The translations under genes were made by a program, and so were the position numbers. This document shows, piece after piece, positions 33,853 through 43,144 of a stretch of DNA of 64,000 nucleotides. The notes below the pieces were generated by a model. That model had not been told where the DNA came from. It did not search any database and worked only from the letters and a program-made list of their open reading frames with translations. Each line of letters opens with the position of its first letter. Position 1 is the stretch's first letter. This DNA is from Polaromonas sp. (GTDB lineage Bacteria > Pseudomonadota > Gammaproteobacteria > Burkholderiales > Burkholderiaceae_C). The stretch lies in NCBI RefSeq assembly GCF_029945685.1, contig NZ_JAQSDA010000025.1, positions 186,001 to 250,000 of the forward strand, read 5' to 3'.

Positions 33853-34809
33853 CTAAAAATACCCGTCTTTCTTGCGCTTTTCCATGGACGCATCGGACGT
33901 CTTGTCGTCCATGCGGGTGGCGCCGCGCTCGCTCACATCGGCAGCCAGGGTCTCGATCACGATCTCGGCGGCCGTGGCGGCCGGGCTGTCCACCGGGCAG
34001 GTGCAGGTGATGTCGCCCACGGTGCGGAAACGCACGGTTTTCTCGACCACCTGCTCCCCATCACGCGCGGGTGTGAGGTCGGTCACCGGCACCAGCAGGC
34101 CCTTGCGTTCGACCACCTTGCGCTGGTGCGCGTAATAGAGCGAGGGCAGGGCGATGGCTTCGCGCTCGATGTATTGCCAGACGTCGAGTTCGGTCCAGTT
34201 CGAGATCGGAAACACGCGGAAGTGTTCGCCGGGCTGCAGCCGGGTGTTGAACAGGGTCCACAGCTCGGGCCGCTGGGCCTTGGGCTGCCACTGGCCGAAG
34301 CTGTCGCGGTGCGAGAAGATGCGCTCCTTGGCCCTGGCCTTTTCCTCGTCGCGGCGCGCGCCACCGATCAGCGCGTCGAAACGGAACTCGTCAATGGCCT
34401 CGAGCAAGGTCACCGACTGGTGCACATTGCGCGACTCGCCGGGATGGGCCAGGCGCACGGTGCCGCGTTTCATCGAGTCTTCAACATGGCGCACGATCAG
34501 CTCGGCCCCCAGCTCTTTCGCGCGCAGGTCGCGGAAGTCGGTGACCTCGTGGAAGTTGTGGCCGGTGTCGATCATCAGGAGCGGGTAGGGAATGCGGCCC
34601 ACGCCGAAGGCCTTCTCGGCGCACTTGAGCATGACCAGCGAATCCTTCCCGCCCGAAAACAGCAGGGCCGGGCGCTCGAAGGCGGCGGCCACCTCGCGCA
34701 GGATGAAGATGGTTTCTTCCTCGAGCGCGTCGAGGTGGGCGTTGGACAGCCGCGCGATGGATGTCGTCGGGTCGGCTGGTAGAAGGTTGGAAGGTGTGCG
34801 GGCGTTCAT
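33853..34809 (-). CDS. cysD: Sulfate adenylyltransferase subunit 2
   Basis: 318 residues. The PP-loop is RPALLFSGGKDSLVMLKCAE, followed by FRFDALIGGARRDEEKARAK and SNWTELDVWQYIEREAIALP. Together with CysN it forms ATP sulfurylase in the cytosol. The start lies 3 bp after the cysH stop (ATG at 34809, cysH ends 34813), indicating tight coupling. The C-terminus ends EKRKKDGYF as in the family. Confidence 0.97.
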   Translation of the reverse strand: MNARTPSNLLPADPTTSIARLSNAHLDALEEETIFILREVAAAFERPALLFSGGKDSLVMLKCAEKAFGVGRIPYPLLMIDTGHNFHEVTDFRDLRAKELGAELIVRHVEDSMKRGTVRLAHPGESRNVHQSVTLLEAIDEFRFDALIGGARRDEEKARAKERIFSHRDSFGQWQPKAQRPELWTLFNTRLQPGEHFRVFPISNWTELDVWQYIEREAIALPSLYYAHQRKVVERKGLLVPVTDLTPARDGEQVVEKTVRFRTVGDITCTCPVDSPAATAAEIVIETLAADVSERGATRMDDKTSDASMEKRKKDGYF

Positions 34810-34812
34810 AAG

Positions 34813-35433
34813 TCAGTGTGCGAGGTGCAAGCCGCATTCGCGGTTGTCCTCGCCCTTGGTGGGATCCACGTAGTCGAAGTTGTTGGGCAGGCCGTTGATT
34901 TCACAGTACTGGTAAAGCTCTTTGGACGACCAGTGCAGGAGCGGCGCGACCTTGATCAGCCCGTCGGGGTTGACGCTGACCGGGTCCATCTGGGCGCGCA
35001 CGGCGGTGTCGGTGGCGCGCAATGCGGTGAACCAGACCTGGGGCGCCGTTTCGCGCAGTGCGCGGGCAAAGGGCTCGAGTTTCACTTCTTCAGTGAAGGC
35101 CGCATGGCGCGGATCGTCCAGCGCCGGGGTCGGGCCTTCCACGGCCTCGCGGTGCGCACGCGATCGGCGCGGCAGATAGATGTGCAGGTCCAGCTTGAGC
35201 AACTTCGTCACTTCGTTGGCGAAGCGGTAGGTGGCGTCGGTGTTGTAGCCGTTGTCCATCCAGACCACGGGTACCTTCGGGTTGGCGCGCGTCACCATGT
35301 GCAGTATCACCGCCTCGAAGGGGCGGAAATTGGTGGTGACGATGGCTGGCCGGTCCAGTCCCACGGCCCAGTTCACCAGGCCCTGCGCGTTGTGGCCGAG
35401 TTCTGCGTTGATTTTTTCGAGGTCGAGGGTCAT
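34813..35433 (-). CDS. cysH: Phosphoadenylyl-/adenylyl-sulfate reductase family protein, short form
   Basis: 206 residues, shorter than E. coli CysH (about 244). The family C-terminus with the catalytic Cys is intact (DNRECGLHLAH), as is VWFTALRATDTAVRAQMDPV. The usual SGG-type phosphate loop is replaced by VTTNFRPFEAVI. The CC and CxxC cysteines that hold the [4Fe-4S] of APS reductases are absent, which would predict PAPS as substrate, yet no cysC or fused APS kinase is encoded here. The substrate therefore remains open. Confidence 0.85.
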   Translation of the reverse strand: MTLDLEKINAELGHNAQGLVNWAVGLDRPAIVTTNFRPFEAVILHMVTRANPKVPVVWMDNGYNTDATYRFANEVTKLLKLDLHIYLPRRSRAHREAVEGPTPALDDPRHAAFTEEVKLEPFARALRETAPQVWFTALRATDTAVRAQMDPVSVNPDGLIKVAPLLHWSSKELYQYCEINGLPNNFDYVDPTKGEDNRECGLHLAH

Positions 35434-35438
35434 GGTGT

Positions 35439-35843
35439 TCAGGCCGTAGCCCCTTCCTCTGCTTCCTTGAAATGGGGTTGTACGTCCACGGCATCGCCCT
35501 GGTATTTGCCAACGCCGTAACCAGGATAGGCCGCCAGCACGCGTTCGGCAGTCGCCATGTCCTGGTCGGCGCGGAGTACGGCAACGTCAAAGCCGCTGCG
35601 CTCCATCTGCGCGAGCTGGTCGGCCAGCACGTCGCCGGTGGCACGTATCTCACCCTCGAAGCCACGCCGGCGGCGCAGCAGAAAGGCCTGGCTGAAGGCG
35701 CGGCCATCGGTAAATTTCGGGAAGTGCAGGTCGATGCGTGTCACGCCTTCGAGCGAAGCCTGCAGTGGGTCGGCGTCGTTGGCGAGCACCAGGACGGCGC
35801 TGTTTTCAATGACGGTGTGGTCGGTAAAGGGCAAAAGTTTCAT
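35439..35843 (-). CDS. DUF934 family protein of the cys operon
   Basis: 134 residues from ATG 35843, preceded by GAGGAGAACCGA. It begins MKLLPFTDHTVIENSAVLVL and contains RIDLHFPKFTDGRAFSQAFL, the DUF934 signature. It always neighbours cysI in beta- and gammaproteobacteria and is assumed to assist sulfite reductase; no activity is established. It is separated from cysI by 10 bp and from cysH by 5 bp. Confidence 0.9.
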   Translation of the reverse strand: MKLLPFTDHTVIENSAVLVLANDADPLQASLEGVTRIDLHFPKFTDGRAFSQAFLLRRRRGFEGEIRATGDVLADQLAQMERSGFDVAVLRADQDMATAERVLAAYPGYGVGKYQGDAVDVQPHFKEAEEGATA

Positions 35844-35853
35844 TCGGTTCTCC

Positions 35854-37665
35854 TCAGGCGGCCACAGCAGTGGCGGCAAAACGCGAACCTTTGGCGGCTT
35901 CCTTGAAAGGGTCCATGCCGACGCGGCGCAACGTTGAAATAAAGGTCTCACCGGCTTCTCGCTGGCTGCGGTAGGTGTCGAGCACGGCTTCGATCACTTC
36001 GGGAACTTCGGCGGCGGAAAACGAAGGTCCGACGACCTTGCCCGGCACCGGCGCGCCGCTCAGCGTGGAGCCGTCGGAGCCGCCCAGGGTGACCTGGTAC
36101 CACTCCTTGCCGTCCTTGTCGACGCCCAGGATGCCGATGTGGCCGCTGTGATGGTGGCCACAGGAGTTGATGCAGCCGCTGATGTGCAGGTCGATCTCCC
36201 CGAGGTCATGCAGCTCGTCCATGTCCTGGTAACGCTCGGTGATGGCCTCGGCGATCGGGATGGAGCGTGCATTGGCCAGCGAGCAGAAGTCGCCGCCGGG
36301 GCAGGCGATCATGTCGGTCAGCAGTCGGATGTTGGGGCGGGCAAAACCCGACTTGCGCGCGGCGCGCCACAGCTCGGGCAGCTCGTCGCAGCGCACCCAG
36401 GGCAGCAGCAGGTTCTGGTCGTGGGTGACACGGACCTCGCCGGCGCTGAAACGGTCGGCCAGGTCGGCGGCCGTGTCGAGCTGGTCGGCGGTCGCGTCGC
36501 CGGGCGCCTGGCCCAGGCGTTTGAACGACAGCGTGACGCAACGCAGGTCGGGGTTCTGGTGCGGGGCCACGTTCTGCTTGAGCCAGCGGCCGAACTCGAT
36601 GTCGTCCTCGGCGGCGGCGCGCAGGATGTTGGCGATCTTCGCATCGGCGCTTTTGCGGTCGCAGTTGAGCGTGGGCGGCACAAACGAAGCGGTGACGCGG
36701 TCCAGCTCGGCCTGCGTGATGGTGTGCGGGCCACCGTCGTGTTCCATGATCTGCAGGTACTCGGCCTCGACGTCGTCGATGTACTTCTGGCCCTCGGCCT
36801 TGACCAGGATCTTGATGCGCGCCTTGTACATGTTGTCGCGCCGGCCATAACGGTTGTACACCCGCACGATGGCCTCGATGTAATTCATGACCTGGTGCCA
36901 CGGCAGGAACTCGCGGATCACCGTGCCGATGATGGGCGTGCGGCCCATGCCGCCACCGACCAGCACCTTGAAGCCCAGCTCGCCTTCGGCATTGCGGATC
37001 AGGTGCAGGCCGACGTCGTGCCAGGCGGTGGCGGCGCGGTCTTCCCTCGCGCCGCTGATGGCGATCTTGAACTTGCGCGGCAAAAAGGCGAACTCGGGGT
37101 GCAGGGTGCTCCACTGGCGCAGGATCTCACCAAAAGGCCGCGGGTCGGCGATTTCGTCGACCGCGATGCCGGCACGTTCGTCGCTGGTGATGTTACGTAT
37201 GCAGTTGCCGCTGGTCTGGATGCCGTGCATGTTGACGCTGGCCAGCAGGTCCATCACGTCGGCTGACTTGTCGAGCGGAATCCAGTTGTACTGGATGTTC
37301 TGCCGCGTCGTGAAGTGGGCGTAGCCAGCCGTCAGTTTGGACGCCACCGACAGGCCGCTCTTGAGGTTGACCGGGCCGAGCTTGTCCTGCTTGGCCTGCG
37401 CGTCATTGAACAGCGCGGCGTTGGGCTGGTCGTACTCGCGCGCAATCCTGGCCAGCACGCGTACCTGCGCGCTGGACAGTTCGCCATAAGGCACCGCGAC
37501 GCGCAGCATGGGTGCGTAACGCTGTACATACCAGCCGTTTTGCAGACGCAGGGGCCGGAAGTCGTCTTCGGCCAGCTCGCCGGCCTGCCAGCGGCTCAGC
37601 TGGTCGCGGTACTGGGCGGCGCGGGCTTTCACAAACTGGCGGTCAAATTCGGTGTATTGGTACAT
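35854..37665 (-). CDS. cysI: Sulfite (nitrite/sulfite) reductase hemoprotein
   Basis: 603 residues. Two homologous siroheme-enzyme halves are visible, with the ferredoxin-like repeats (LRVAVPYGELSSAQVRVLAR at about 55-75) and Cys residues for siroheme and [4Fe-4S] at IACPGGDFCSLANA (near 455-461) and SGCINSCGHHHSGHIG (near 496-500). It reduces sulfite to sulfide with six electrons. No cysJ flavoprotein gene is present, so the donor is probably ferredoxin. It lies between the TSUP gene and DUF934 in one operon. Confidence 0.95.
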   Translation of the reverse strand: MYQYTEFDRQFVKARAAQYRDQLSRWQAGELAEDDFRPLRLQNGWYVQRYAPMLRVAVPYGELSSAQVRVLARIAREYDQPNAALFNDAQAKQDKLGPVNLKSGLSVASKLTAGYAHFTTRQNIQYNWIPLDKSADVMDLLASVNMHGIQTSGNCIRNITSDERAGIAVDEIADPRPFGEILRQWSTLHPEFAFLPRKFKIAISGAREDRAATAWHDVGLHLIRNAEGELGFKVLVGGGMGRTPIIGTVIREFLPWHQVMNYIEAIVRVYNRYGRRDNMYKARIKILVKAEGQKYIDDVEAEYLQIMEHDGGPHTITQAELDRVTASFVPPTLNCDRKSADAKIANILRAAAEDDIEFGRWLKQNVAPHQNPDLRCVTLSFKRLGQAPGDATADQLDTAADLADRFSAGEVRVTHDQNLLLPWVRCDELPELWRAARKSGFARPNIRLLTDMIACPGGDFCSLANARSIPIAEAITERYQDMDELHDLGEIDLHISGCINSCGHHHSGHIGILGVDKDGKEWYQVTLGGSDGSTLSGAPVPGKVVGPSFSAAEVPEVIEAVLDTYRSQREAGETFISTLRRVGMDPFKEAAKGSRFAATAVAA

Positions 37666-37709
37666 GGCGGTCAGGATCAGGTGATTCAGAAGGTCAGAAG
37701 GTCAGAGGG

Positions 37710-38501
37710 TCAGATGGCAATGAGTTTGGCGCCGGCATAAGCCAGCAGCACGGAAAGCAGGGAGCGTATCCAGCGGTCCGGCGTGCTGTTGACCAGGCGC
37801 GAACCGAGCCAGATGCCGGGCAGCGAGCCGGCCAGCAGTTTGGCCAGCAGCAGCCAGTCAACTGAGCCGATGGACGCGTGGCCGAAACCGGCCACCAGCG
37901 TCAACGGCACCGCATGGGCGATGTCGGCGGCCACAATGCGCGGCAAGGGCAGGGCGGGGTAAAGCAGCATCAGCACAATCACCCCGATGGCGCCGGCGCC
38001 GACCGAAGTCAGCGTCACCAGCGCCCCGATCACTGCGCCGAACAGCATCGGCAGGGCCCAGTGGCGGGCCTGCGTGGCTGCGGCCAGGGCGGCCGGTTCA
38101 ATCTGGCGCGGCGCGGCCTTGCCATAGATGGCTTTGTAGAAGGTGGCGCACGCCGTCAGCAGCAACGCCACCCCCAGCGTGGTGGTCATGACGGCCTGGG
38201 CCGCCGGATTGGCTGGTCCGACAAGATGCAGCACATACAGCGTGGCCAGCGAGGCCGGAATGCTGCCGGCGGCGGTCTGGCCGACAATTTTCCAGTCCAC
38301 CAGCCGGGACCGGGCCAGGCCGACCGTGCCGCCCAGCTTGGTAAAAGCGGCAAACAGCAGGTCGGTACCGATGGCCAGGTGCGGCTTGACGCCGAAAAAG
38401 AAGATCAGCAGGGGCGTCATCAGCGAGCCGCCACCGACCCCGGTCAGTCCCACCACGAGACCGACGGCAAAACCCGCGAACACAAAAGCAAAATCATGCA
38501 T
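37710..38501 (-). CDS. TSUP/TauE-SafE family sulfite or sulfur-anion transporter
   Basis: 263 residues with 7-8 membrane helices. It begins MHDFAFVFAGFAVGLVVGLT followed by GVGGGSLMTPLLIFFFGVKP, the TSUP signature, and repeats a similar motif in the second half (TLTSVGAGAIGVIVLMLLYP). As the first gene of the cys operon it probably moves sulfate, sulfite or a related anion; direction is unknown. Confidence 0.9.
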   Translation of the reverse strand: MHDFAFVFAGFAVGLVVGLTGVGGGSLMTPLLIFFFGVKPHLAIGTDLLFAAFTKLGGTVGLARSRLVDWKIVGQTAAGSIPASLATLYVLHLVGPANPAAQAVMTTTLGVALLLTACATFYKAIYGKAAPRQIEPAALAAATQARHWALPMLFGAVIGALVTLTSVGAGAIGVIVLMLLYPALPLPRIVAADIAHAVPLTLVAGFGHASIGSVDWLLLAKLLAGSLPGIWLGSRLVNSTPDRWIRSLLSVLLAYAGAKLIAI

Positions 38502-38556
38502 AAGCCGGGGACTTTAGGGCGACGGCTTATGAAAACAAACTACAGATTTGTTGTTC

Positions 38557-38577
38557 GCTTATGCGAATAAGCTTATT
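38557..38577. promoter_or_regulatory. Overlapping AT-rich palindromes upstream of the cys operon, CysB-like site
   Basis: GCTTATGCGAATAAGC (6-bp arms) overlaps the perfect palindrome AATAAGCTTATT. They stand 55-75 bp upstream of the TSUP start in an otherwise GC-rich window. A similar TTATGCAATA core stands before the second sulfate-transport operon at 50063-50073. CysB-type LysR regulators bind AT-rich sites with this kind of partial symmetry. Binding is inferred. Confidence 0.5.
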
Positions 38578-38701
38578 TCCCAGTGTTCATGCGGCTTTCC
38601 GGGCCTGATCACTGAATTCCGTGTCATCGGGACAACGCCCTCGGCAACAACTGGAGACAAGCCCCGTATCATCCACGGCAATAACAACAAGGGGCGAGGC
38701 A

Positions 38702-39529
38702 TTGAAGCGGATATTCGTCAAGTATTTCGGGTTCAGTGGCACCGAGCGCCAGGCGCTGGACCTGGTGTTTCGCCTGTCGGAGTCACGCGAGGTGGTTTAT
38801 TCAGCCTGGACTGCACAAACCGCTGAGGCGATTGAAGCGCCCGATGTCCTGATCATCGACGGCGACAGCTGGGAGGCCGTGCTGGCACTGGCCAACCCCG
38901 CCCACGACGGCATCAAACTCATCTGGATCGGAGAAGAGGCGCCGGCCCAGGCCTGGCGGGTGTTTGCGGCACCCGTCAGATGGTCGGCCGTTTTGGAGGT
39001 CATGGACGAGGCCTTTGGGCTCCTGCCGCAGCCTTTGCCTTCTTCCACAGAACCCCCGGCCTCGCAGCCGATCGATCTGAACCTCGCGCATGATGAGGAC
39101 CTCGATGTGGTGCTTGACGACGGTGACGCCACCGAACCCCTGCCGCTGGAGCCGGGCCTCCTGCCGGCGGTGGGGCGGCGGGTGCTGGTGGTGGCCCCCG
39201 GGCGCGATGACCGTCTGTATCTGCGTGCCAAGCTGGCCGCCGCCGGCCTGCACGAGGTCGATGAAGCGGCCACCGGCACCGAGGCCCTGATTCTGCTGAA
39301 CACCCATGCCTACCTGCTGGTGACGGTGGATCTGGGGCTGACCGACATGGACCCCTGGGAACTGATCAAGGCGGTGGACAACACCCGGCCGGCGATTGCC
39401 CACATGTTTGTGACCGGCACGGCGCCGGCTTGGCAGCAGGGGCTGCGGGCCCGTTTTTCCGGTGCGCAGGTCTACCTGCGAAAACCCCTGCACCCCGGGC
39501 AACTCAAGAAATTGCTACTAAATATATAG
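38702..39529 (+). CDS. Response-regulator-like protein with C-terminal receiver-type domain
   Basis: 275 residues from a TTG preceded by GGGGCGAGGCA; an upstream in-frame ATG at 38621 is less likely. The N-terminal half is another Rossmann-like domain (DVLIIDGDSWEAVLALANPA); then comes an acidic linker (DEDLDVVLDDGDATE) and a receiver-like fold (RVLVVAPGRDDRLYLRAKLA to YLRKPLHPGQLKKLL). In the receiver, VTVDLGLTDMDPWELI holds a candidate phospho-Asp and KP a conserved Lys. No output domain is present. The last codons and stop come from an S element. Confidence 0.7.
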   Translation: MKRIFVKYFGFSGTERQALDLVFRLSESREVVYSAWTAQTAEAIEAPDVLIIDGDSWEAVLALANPAHDGIKLIWIGEEAPAQAWRVFAAPVRWSAVLEVMDEAFGLLPQPLPSSTEPPASQPIDLNLAHDEDLDVVLDDGDATEPLPLEPGLLPAVGRRVLVVAPGRDDRLYLRAKLAAAGLHEVDEAATGTEALILLNTHAYLLVTVDLGLTDMDPWELIKAVDNTRPAIAHMFVTGTAPAWQQGLRARFSGAQVYLRKPLHPGQLKKLLLNI

Positions 39530-39566
39530 CTGTCTGCGTAGGTGGGATAAGGGCTGGAACTAGAAA
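39514..39566 (+). repeat. Element S at the 3' end of the receiver gene
   Basis: GCTACTAAATATATAGCTGT, then CTGCGTAGGTGGGATAAGGG and CTGGAACTAGAAA. It supplies the C-terminal residues LLNI and the TAG stop of the upstream gene, then fills the gap to mnmC. Confidence 0.75.
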
Positions 39567-39571
39567 CGTCT

Positions 39572-41458
39572 TCAAATCACGGGGTCCACGGGCGCCACCC
39601 GTTGTTTGAGCAGGCTGGCGCGCTGCGGCGCCAGTGCCTGCAGCATGCGCTTGTCCACCGGCAAGGGCTCGCCATGCAGGCGGGCGGCGAGCAGTTCGCC
39701 GCCGAGCACGGCAAACGTCAACCCGCGTGACCCCATGGCCGTGTTCACCCAGAGCCCCGATTGCCGCACGGGATGGAGCGGGCCCACCAGCGGCAACCGG
39801 TCCGGTGAGGCGCATCGCACGCCGGCCCAGGCCCGGGGGGTACCGTCCTGAAAATCCGCTGCCAGTTGGCGTGCCGTGTGCGGCAGCAGGGTCTGCAGGC
39901 GTTCCAGGTTGGCCTGCTGATCGGCCGGGTCGGGCCGGCTGTCATGGCGGTCGCGCTGAAAACCGGCGCCGGCCATCCACGCCACGCCGTCATCGACAGG
40001 CACGGCAGGGAGCAAGCTGCCATGCCCGTTGACCGGGAAGGGGGGAAACGCGCTGTTGTCGCCAGTGCGCCGCAGGCCCCAGGACACCTGACCGCGAATC
40101 GCCTGCAGCGGCAGGCCGCCGTCCACCAGCAGCCCGTTGCCATGGGCCGCGGCCAGCACCACAAGATCGGCCTGCGCAATGATCTGCTCCCGGCCGTCGA
40201 ACACCTGCCATGGGCCCGCGGCGTTGCGTTCCAGCCGCACGGCCTGCATGCCGCCACGCCAGGTGATGCCGGGCTGCGCAAGCAGCGCCTGCACCAGCCG
40301 GGCCGGCTTGATCCAGCCGGCCTGGTGGTGCCAGGTGGCCGCTGACGCCGTGTCCAGCCCGGCCTGTTCGAGTTGTGCTGCATTGGCTGGCTCGCTCCAG
40401 TCGCGGCCGGCGTCGGGCCAGCCGGCAGGCAGGCCACTGCTGTCGTCCAGCCGCCGCTCCAGCACGCCGCTGGCCTGCCAGTCGCGGCCTTCCGGCAACA
40501 GCGCACGCAGTTGTTGCAGCGTGGCGCGCACGCCGCAGCGCGACAGGCGCGACAGCAGGCTGTCGTCGGGCGAGACATGCGGCACCAGCACACCGGCCGG
40601 CAGGCCCGAGGCGCCACCGGCCGGCGTCTCATGCGCATCCAGCACCGTTACCAGCCAGCCGCGCCGTGCCAGGCTGGCGGCACTGGCCGCGCCGGCCAGG
40701 CCGGCGCCGATGACGACGCAGGTAGAGGGCTGAACCGGTGTGAAATGGCTGGCCCGGCGCGGCTCCCATCCGGGGTTGAATTCACCCTGGAGGTTGTCGC
40801 GTTTGGGCGGCAGCCCGGGCGTTTTCCTTATCGCAAAGCCGACTTGCACCAGGCCGTCGAGCACGCTGCGCGCGACCGTCCAGCTGGCGATGCGGGTGCC
40901 GCGGCGGCAGCAGCGCGCCACCGCCTTGAAGGTGGGCAGGTCCCACATGCCCGGGTTTTTGGCGGGACTGAAGCCGTCCAGGTAAACCGTGTCGGCTTCA
41001 AACGCCTGCTCGCGCAGCACCGCTTGGGTGTCGCCGATACACAGGGTGAGCAGCACCTGGCCGCTTTCGAACACCAGCCGGTGGGTACCGGGCAGCAGGC
41101 CCCAGCACTGGGCCTGCAGTTGTTCGGCCAAAGGCAGCAGTTCAGGATGCACCGCGGCGGCACGCCGCGTGTCTGCGGCGCCGGCCGGGTGCGCCTCAGT
41201 GGCCACGAAATGCAGCAGCCGAGGGCGCGCGGGGTCGGCCTTCCAGGCCTGCCAGGTCACCAGGAAGTTCAGCCCGAGGCCAAAGCCTGTTTCCAGGATG
41301 CACCACTGCTGCTGGCCCGCCCAGGCGGCAGGCAGGCCGCAGCCGTGCAAAAACACCTCGCGCGACTGCGCCAGCCCGCCGAGTTCGCTGCGGTAGCGGT
41401 CGCCAAAACGCGGGCTGTAGGGCGTGCCATCGGCCAGCCACTCGATCACTTCAGCCAT
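39572..41458 (-). CDS. mnmC: Bifunctional tRNA mnm5s2U34 methyltransferase / FAD-dependent cmnm5s2U34 oxidoreductase
   Basis: 628 residues from ATG 41458. The N-terminal MnmC2-type methyltransferase domain has WCILETGFGLGLNFLVTWQA and VYLDGFSPAKNPGMWDLPTF. The C-terminal MnmC1-type FAD domain begins at about residue 245 with CVVIGAGLAGAASAASLARR and ends near GSRGLTFAVLGGELLAARLH. It completes the wobble uridine modification mnm5s2U34. The gene stands alone, bounded by an S copy and an L copy. Confidence 0.95.
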   Translation of the reverse strand: MAEVIEWLADGTPYSPRFGDRYRSELGGLAQSREVFLHGCGLPAAWAGQQQWCILETGFGLGLNFLVTWQAWKADPARPRLLHFVATEAHPAGAADTRRAAAVHPELLPLAEQLQAQCWGLLPGTHRLVFESGQVLLTLCIGDTQAVLREQAFEADTVYLDGFSPAKNPGMWDLPTFKAVARCCRRGTRIASWTVARSVLDGLVQVGFAIRKTPGLPPKRDNLQGEFNPGWEPRRASHFTPVQPSTCVVIGAGLAGAASAASLARRGWLVTVLDAHETPAGGASGLPAGVLVPHVSPDDSLLSRLSRCGVRATLQQLRALLPEGRDWQASGVLERRLDDSSGLPAGWPDAGRDWSEPANAAQLEQAGLDTASAATWHHQAGWIKPARLVQALLAQPGITWRGGMQAVRLERNAAGPWQVFDGREQIIAQADLVVLAAAHGNGLLVDGGLPLQAIRGQVSWGLRRTGDNSAFPPFPVNGHGSLLPAVPVDDGVAWMAGAGFQRDRHDSRPDPADQQANLERLQTLLPHTARQLAADFQDGTPRAWAGVRCASPDRLPLVGPLHPVRQSGLWVNTAMGSRGLTFAVLGGELLAARLHGEPLPVDKRMLQALAPQRASLLKQRVAPVDPVI

Positions 41459-41468
41459 GACGGATACA

Positions 41469-41559
41469 GCCCCCACGGTTGCTCACTGCGTGTAGCGCCC
41501 TGCCCCCCGAGGGGGCCGCTGCGCCTGCGGACCGGCGAAGCCGGATCCGCGGCCCCTGC
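41469..41559 (+). repeat. GC-rich palindromic element L between mnmC and yggX
   Basis: CCCCCACGGTTGCTCACTGC, then TGCCCCCCGAGGGGGCCGCT and GGACCGGCGAAGCCGGATCC. It resembles the copy after glnB, including the GCTCACT...GTGTAGC part, and lies in the 5' region of mnmC and 3' of yggX. Confidence 0.85.
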
Positions 41560-41586
41560 TGGTCTGGATCCGGAGTCTGCACGCCC

Positions 41587-41859
41587 CTATGCAGACGGGG
41601 GAACGTAGCCTTGAACTTTGTCTGCGCCACTGCCGAAAAAGTGGTTTTCCATCTGCCGGGCCAGGTACTGGCGCGCGCGCGCATCGGCGAGGTTCAGGCG
41701 GTTTTCATTGACCAGCATGGTCTGCTGCTTCATCCAGTCTGCCCAGGCTTCCTTGCTGACCTCTTCCCACAGGCGCTTGCCGAGGGGGCCGGGGTAGGGA
41801 GGGAAATCCAGACCTTCGGCTTCCCGGCCCAGTTTGATGCATTTGACGGTACGTGCCAT
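41587..41859 (-). CDS. yggX: Fe(2+)-trafficking protein YggX
   Basis: 90 residues, the family length. It begins [20 protein letters not shown] with the conserved Cys7, and contains [20 protein letters not shown] followed by [16 protein letters not shown]. It protects Fe-S proteins against oxidative damage. It is encoded alone downstream of an upstream AT-rich region (41860-42002) shared with the divergent sulfate-binding protein gene. Confidence 0.95.
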   Translation of the reverse strand: MARTVKCIKLGREAEGLDFPPYPGPLGKRLWEEVSKEAWADWMKQQTMLVNENRLNLADARARQYLARQMENHFFGSGADKVQGYVPPSA

Positions 41860-42002
41860 GAGGATTTCTTTCGTGGAATCTGGTTATAGATGATTCGGGC
41901 ATTAAGAACTGAATTTTTATTCGTTCCTGTTTTGGCCTGCCGCTTCCAGAATCCGGTTTCTTATTCAATCGCATGCAAATGCACCGGACCAGAAAGCTGA
42001 CC

Positions 42003-43043
42003 ATGACCACTCGCCGCCATTTTATGAATGTTTCCACCCGCCTGGCAGTAGCCGTTGCGCTGGCAGGGTCGGCTGGAGTCGCTTTCGCGCAAACGCCGGC
42101 CGCCAAACCGCCCGTGACCCTGCTCAATGTGTCCTACGATCCGACCCGCGAGTTCTACGTCGAGTACAACGCCGCTTTTGCCAGACACTGGAAAGCCAGG
42201 GCCAACCAGGACGTGACCATCAAGCAGTCGCATGGCGGCTCGGGCAAGCAGGCGCGCTCCATCATCGACGGGCTGGATGCCGACGTGGCCACCCTGGCGC
42301 TGGCCGGTGACACCGACGCGCTGGTCAAAAACGGTGCATGGCTTGCCCCTGACTGGCAGAAAAAGCTGCCGCACAACGCCTCGCCCTACACCTCGACCAT
42401 CGTGCTGGTCGTGCGCCAGGGCAACCCCAAGGGCATCAAAGACTGGGACGACCTGATCAAACCCGGCATCAGCGTGATCACCCCCAACCCCAAAACCTCG
42501 GGCGGTGCACGCTGGAATTACCTGGCGGCCTGGGAGTTTGCCAAACGCCAATACGGCAGCGATGCCAAGGCCAGGGAGTTTGTCGCCAAGCTCTACCGCA
42601 ACGTGTCTGTGCTGGACACCGGCGCGCGCGGCTCCACCATCACTTTTGCCCAGCGCGCCCAGGGCGATGTGTTGATCGCGTGGGAGAACGAGGCCTACCT
42701 GCTTGAAAAAGAATTCGGCGCCAGGTTCGACGTGGTCGCACCATCGATCAGCATCCTGGCCGAACCGGCGGTGGCCGTGGTGGACAAAAACGTTGACAGG
42801 AAAGGCACACGTACCGTGGCCGGGGAGTACCTGAAGTATTTGTATTCCGAAGAGGGCCAGGACATCGCCGGCAAGAACTTCTACCGCCCGGCGGTCTCGC
42901 AAAAAGCCATCGCCAAATACGCCAGCCAGTTTCCCAAACTGAACCTGTTCACCATCGACCAGGCTTTCGGCGGCTGGGCCAAGGCGGACAAGGAGCACTT
43001 TTCGGACGGTGCTTCCTTCGACCAGATCTACGTCCGCAAGTAA
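42003..43043 (+). CDS. sbp: Periplasmic sulfate/thiosulfate-binding protein
   Basis: 346 residues from ATG 42003 (an ATG at 41973 would add ten). The signal peptide is about residues 1-30, ending AGSAGVAFA. The mature protein carries the Sbp/CysP motifs [38 protein letters not shown] and [16 protein letters not shown]. It delivers sulfate to a CysTWA permease. It stands alone, about 8 kb from a second binding-protein gene fused to the cysTWA operon, so sbp is assigned by family and could equally be called cysP. Confidence 0.92.
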   Translation: MTTRRHFMNVSTRLAVAVALAGSAGVAFAQTPAAKPPVTLLNVSYDPTREFYVEYNAAFARHWKARANQDVTIKQSHGGSGKQARSIIDGLDADVATLALAGDTDALVKNGAWLAPDWQKKLPHNASPYTSTIVLVVRQGNPKGIKDWDDLIKPGISVITPNPKTSGGARWNYLAAWEFAKRQYGSDAKAREFVAKLYRNVSVLDTGARGSTITFAQRAQGDVLIAWENEAYLLEKEFGARFDVVAPSISILAEPAVAVVDKNVDRKGTRTVAGEYLKYLYSEEGQDIAGKNFYRPAVSQKAIAKYASQFPKLNLFTIDQAFGGWAKADKEHFSDGASFDQIYVRK

Positions 43044-43144
43044 AAAAACACCGGTCCGGGGCACCGCAAGTTTGAGGCAGGTCAGTCCAGCTTGCGCTGA
43101 CTTCACTATCATCAACGGATCAAAGGCTTACCCGGAGACGTTTC

